Below, piece after piece: positions 1-64,000 of a DNA stretch of 64,000 nucleotides. The stretch is from Tyto alba. Taxonomy: Eukaryota > Chordata > Aves > Strigiformes > Tytonidae. The first letter of the stretch is position 1; each line of letters starts with the position of its first letter. A model generated the notes under the pieces. The model saw only the letters and a program-made list of their open reading frames with translations. It was not told where the DNA came from and searched no databases. The position numbers and the translations under genes are program-made. Where the stretch lies: positions 2,108,001 to 2,172,000 of the forward strand of contig NW_024881276.1 of assembly GCF_018691265.1 (NCBI RefSeq), read 5' to 3'.

Positions 1-1600
1 GTATTATTCACGTGCCGTGTCTGGCAAGACCCTACCAATACCTCACTTGGAAACAACACGCCCTTCGGAAAAGAACAGCTGTGCTTTGAAACTCTGCCCC
101 CCAACGTTCCCAACGCTAGATGAACGTGATGGTAAAAGAAAAACAAGTCTGAACTAAAACAGGATGTCTGAGGGGACAAAAGTTGTTGTATTTCAAGTCC
201 GACACAAATAAGTCTAACATTTTGCTGCTTCTGCTGCCACCCATGATTTGTGTTTTGTCTTTTTTTTTTTTTTTTTCTCTTTTCCCCTCCGCTGCCAAAT
301 AATTTCCGAGATGTCTTACAGAGCTCTCCAGAGCAGAGATTCCCATCATTGATAAGCCCCGTCCTCAGGCTTCTCACCCCCAAAATAAACAAAGACATCA
401 GGACAAACTTGGTCTTTTGCATCCACTTTTTCACATGGATTCTATTCAGGTAGCTAGTCTTTCCTCTCAATGGCTACGTAAAACTGAAAAACCTGATATT
501 TAATCTAAAACATTTAACTGTTTGTTCCAAAGGCCTTTTAACTGTAAAATGCTTTCAAATTGCTCATGTCCTTTGAGGATAGTCAGAATTGGCAAGAGAA
601 CAAGAAGGAATTCTTCAAAGGAATGGAACACTTTATACAGGTATATCATCTCTCCATTCCAAATTCAATTTCTCCCTACTGTCAAAACCAGGTTTAAATA
701 TCAATTCATAACCACTTACAGAAAAAAAAAAGAAAAAAAAAAACCACCACCACTGTAAATTCAGTAGTTGCTGGCAGATGCTATAACTACAAACAAATAA
801 GCAAGTATATCGTGCTGACACAGTCCTGCTTAAGCACTCTGAAACAGGGAACTACGGCAGAGAGAATAAAACAGCTACGAACCAGTTTCTCATCCAAATT
901 ATCTACGTTTCCATATTTCAACAGGCACTAGGCCCACTGCTTCACATAAGATGCCTACGGCGTCTTCCCAGATGTACTCCTTTAGATTACCCAGCTAGGT
1001 ATTTAACCACCGGCCTGTCTCCTCAAATACTAAACAATTATTCTCACTGATTTCAGTGCAATCCTCAGCTTTTGGCACCTGTGGATGGATTTACTCGTCG
1101 GTACATCGGTGTCAGATTTATTTTACAGCGTCCAGGGAATGAACATTTTGGTTTGTGTATTCCAACCTAGGTAAGAATTCAGCTGGGATGGCTCCTGACT
1201 GCAACTGATGATAGGAAAAACTACGGGAGCAGTAGTACTAAAATCTAAGCTCTCTCCACAAAGAACTTAATGATCAAGGCTGTTACTTTACTGCATAGGA
1301 AGAACCAGAGGACGGGACATTTCTCCACCTGTAAAACTGTCTGCCAAAACTGCTCTCTGTCAGGACAGCTATTCAAACCTAGCAGGTACGGCTCTAGTTT
1401 ATTTTGTTTCCTAAAAATTAAAGTTTAATCTTTTCTCCTTGGAGAGATTAAAAGAAATCAGAAAATCAACACTGTAATCACATGAAAAGATTAAAATACT
1501 TGTATACAGTTTAAGCACTATATTCTTTAAAAGCTTTTACATAGTTTCTAAAAGAAAATGCTTATTCGTCTCAATAATTTGAATAACTTATTCAACAGAC
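1..1600 (-). other. HERC2: Intron downstream of exon w67 (partial)
   Basis: No exon recognised. I looked for the expected continuation (LHEFDEQVAAV-like) and did not find it, so the next exon lies beyond position 1. Holds AT-rich sequence with a T run near 260-276 and an A-rich run near 722-742. Confidence 0.7.
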
Positions 1601-63069
<61,469 letters not shown>

Positions 63070-64000
63070 CTACAGACATAAAAAAAGAGAATTTATCAAC
63101 AGAAAAACAGAGAGCAAAGTTTTTTCTGAACATCCTTTTAACAGTTGCCTAACCAAATTCTTAACTTCTGTTCAAAGACTGCTTGTCTTTTCATATTCTC
63201 AAAAGTCAAACCAGATATAAATATGTTATATTATGCAGTTAAATTGTCTCTATGCTGTATATTCTTTTATGCACTAATCTCCAATGTCCCACTGCCCAAC
63301 AATATGGCTGTTTTGTTTGGAGGTGGAGCAGAACAATCAGTGTTTTGGCAAATCACTGCTCTAGTCAGTTCTCCCTCCAAATTACTTCAGCTCTATTAGA
63401 TGCTTGCCTGCAAGGCACTGGCTGTATATTTAGGTGCAGGATAAATCAAGATTATTTTTAAATAGAAGAAGGAAGGTCACATACACATTACAACTCTTCC
63501 AATCTACAGTACACTATTCCAAACTAAAGGCAACTTCATCCAGGCAAGAGACATCAGAGTAATGTTCGCACACATACACTTCCATCTCAGTTTGCACTAT
63601 TAGACCAGTAACTGAATTTCCACATAGTTTTTGCTCTCCCCAACACGCTACTGTCTAGCAGTGGGACCTTTAGCTTTCTTGGGTTATGCCAACCATGTTT
63701 CACACCTCCCTCCACCAGTAAAATGCTCAGAGTCAGAAATGCATCCTTCCTGCTTCTCTTCTCACCCCAGACACAGCTCCTATTATAAAGTGCCCTGGGA
63801 AAAGAAAACTTCCTTATTTCAAATCTTTCACATTATTCTCCCTTTATGGTATGGATAGAATTCAGTAACAAAATGCATAGACAAAAAAAGCCTCATGTTT
63901 TCACCGCAACTTTTCACACTCAAAATGCAAAATGAGGCAAACTACTTCTTTAAAAAGCTACATTTGTACTCTGCTTAACCCTACCTCTATACAGAACCTC
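63070..64000 (-). other. HERC2: Intron upstream of exon w1 (partial)
   Basis: No exon could be recognised here. The stretch is AT-rich intron sequence leading to the acceptor of w1. The previous coding exon is expected to end with one base of a split codon (phase 1) and must lie to the right of the window. Confidence 0.7.

Overview
The window is part of one very large vertebrate gene on the minus strand: HERC2, the giant HECT- and RCC1-domain E3 ubiquitin ligase. I can place 67 consecutive coding exons between 63069 (5' side) and 1601 (3' side), about 10.35 kb of coding sequence or some 3,450 codons. Every exon boundary has GT..AG signals and all 67 reading phases join without a break. Compared from memory with the human protein (about 4,834 residues), the window runs from roughly residue 1205 to about residue 4640. 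Roughly the first quarter of the protein (first RCC1-like domain) lies beyond the right edge. The last 200 or so residues (HECT C-lobe with the catalytic cysteine) lie beyond the left edge.

The organism is most likely a bird. The two clear transposable elements are CR1 non-LTR retrotransposons (4308-5398, minus; 41535-42432, plus), the typical LINE of birds and other sauropsids. There are no mammalian Alu/B1-type SINEs or L1. The gene is compact: 67 exons in 61.5 kb, with introns as short as 82 bp. A non-avian reptile cannot be excluded.

Layout from 5' (right) to 3' (left): cytochrome-b5-like domain (exons w1-w2, 63.1-62.7 kb); long helical region with a basic patch (w3-w12); MIB/HERC2 domain (w13-w14, 56.7-55.8 kb); helical region (w15-w18); SH3/tudor-like barrel (w19); linker (w20-w22); UBA-like segment and acidic tail (w23-w24, 48.2-47.6 kb); CPH domain and a second SH3-like segment (w25-w28, 46.3-44.8 kb); ZZ zinc finger (w29, 44.6 kb); DOC/APC10-like domain (w30-w33, 43.0-39.9 kb); second RCC1-like propeller (w34-w42, 39.4-31.9 kb); inter-propeller linker (w43-w54, 31.1-21.9 kb); third RCC1-like propeller (w55-w61, 21.8-13.9 kb); linker (w62-w63); HECT N-lobe (w64-w67, 4.0-1.6 kb). 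The largest intron (3991-11056, 7.1 kb) carries the older-sense CR1. In humans a late HERC2 intron holds the long-range enhancer of the neighbouring pigment gene OCA2, so this intron and its neighbour are worth a conservation check.

No second gene, RNA gene, CRISPR array or prokaryote-type system is visible, and I found no previously undescribed biological system. Other notable sequence features are a 20-unit 10-bp tandem array at 49371, a 132-bp segment present in two adjacent introns of the third propeller, a perfect T17-G-A19 inverted tract at 44417, a 14-bp tandem duplication covering a splice-acceptor region at 62787, and displaced introns between the two paralogous propellers.
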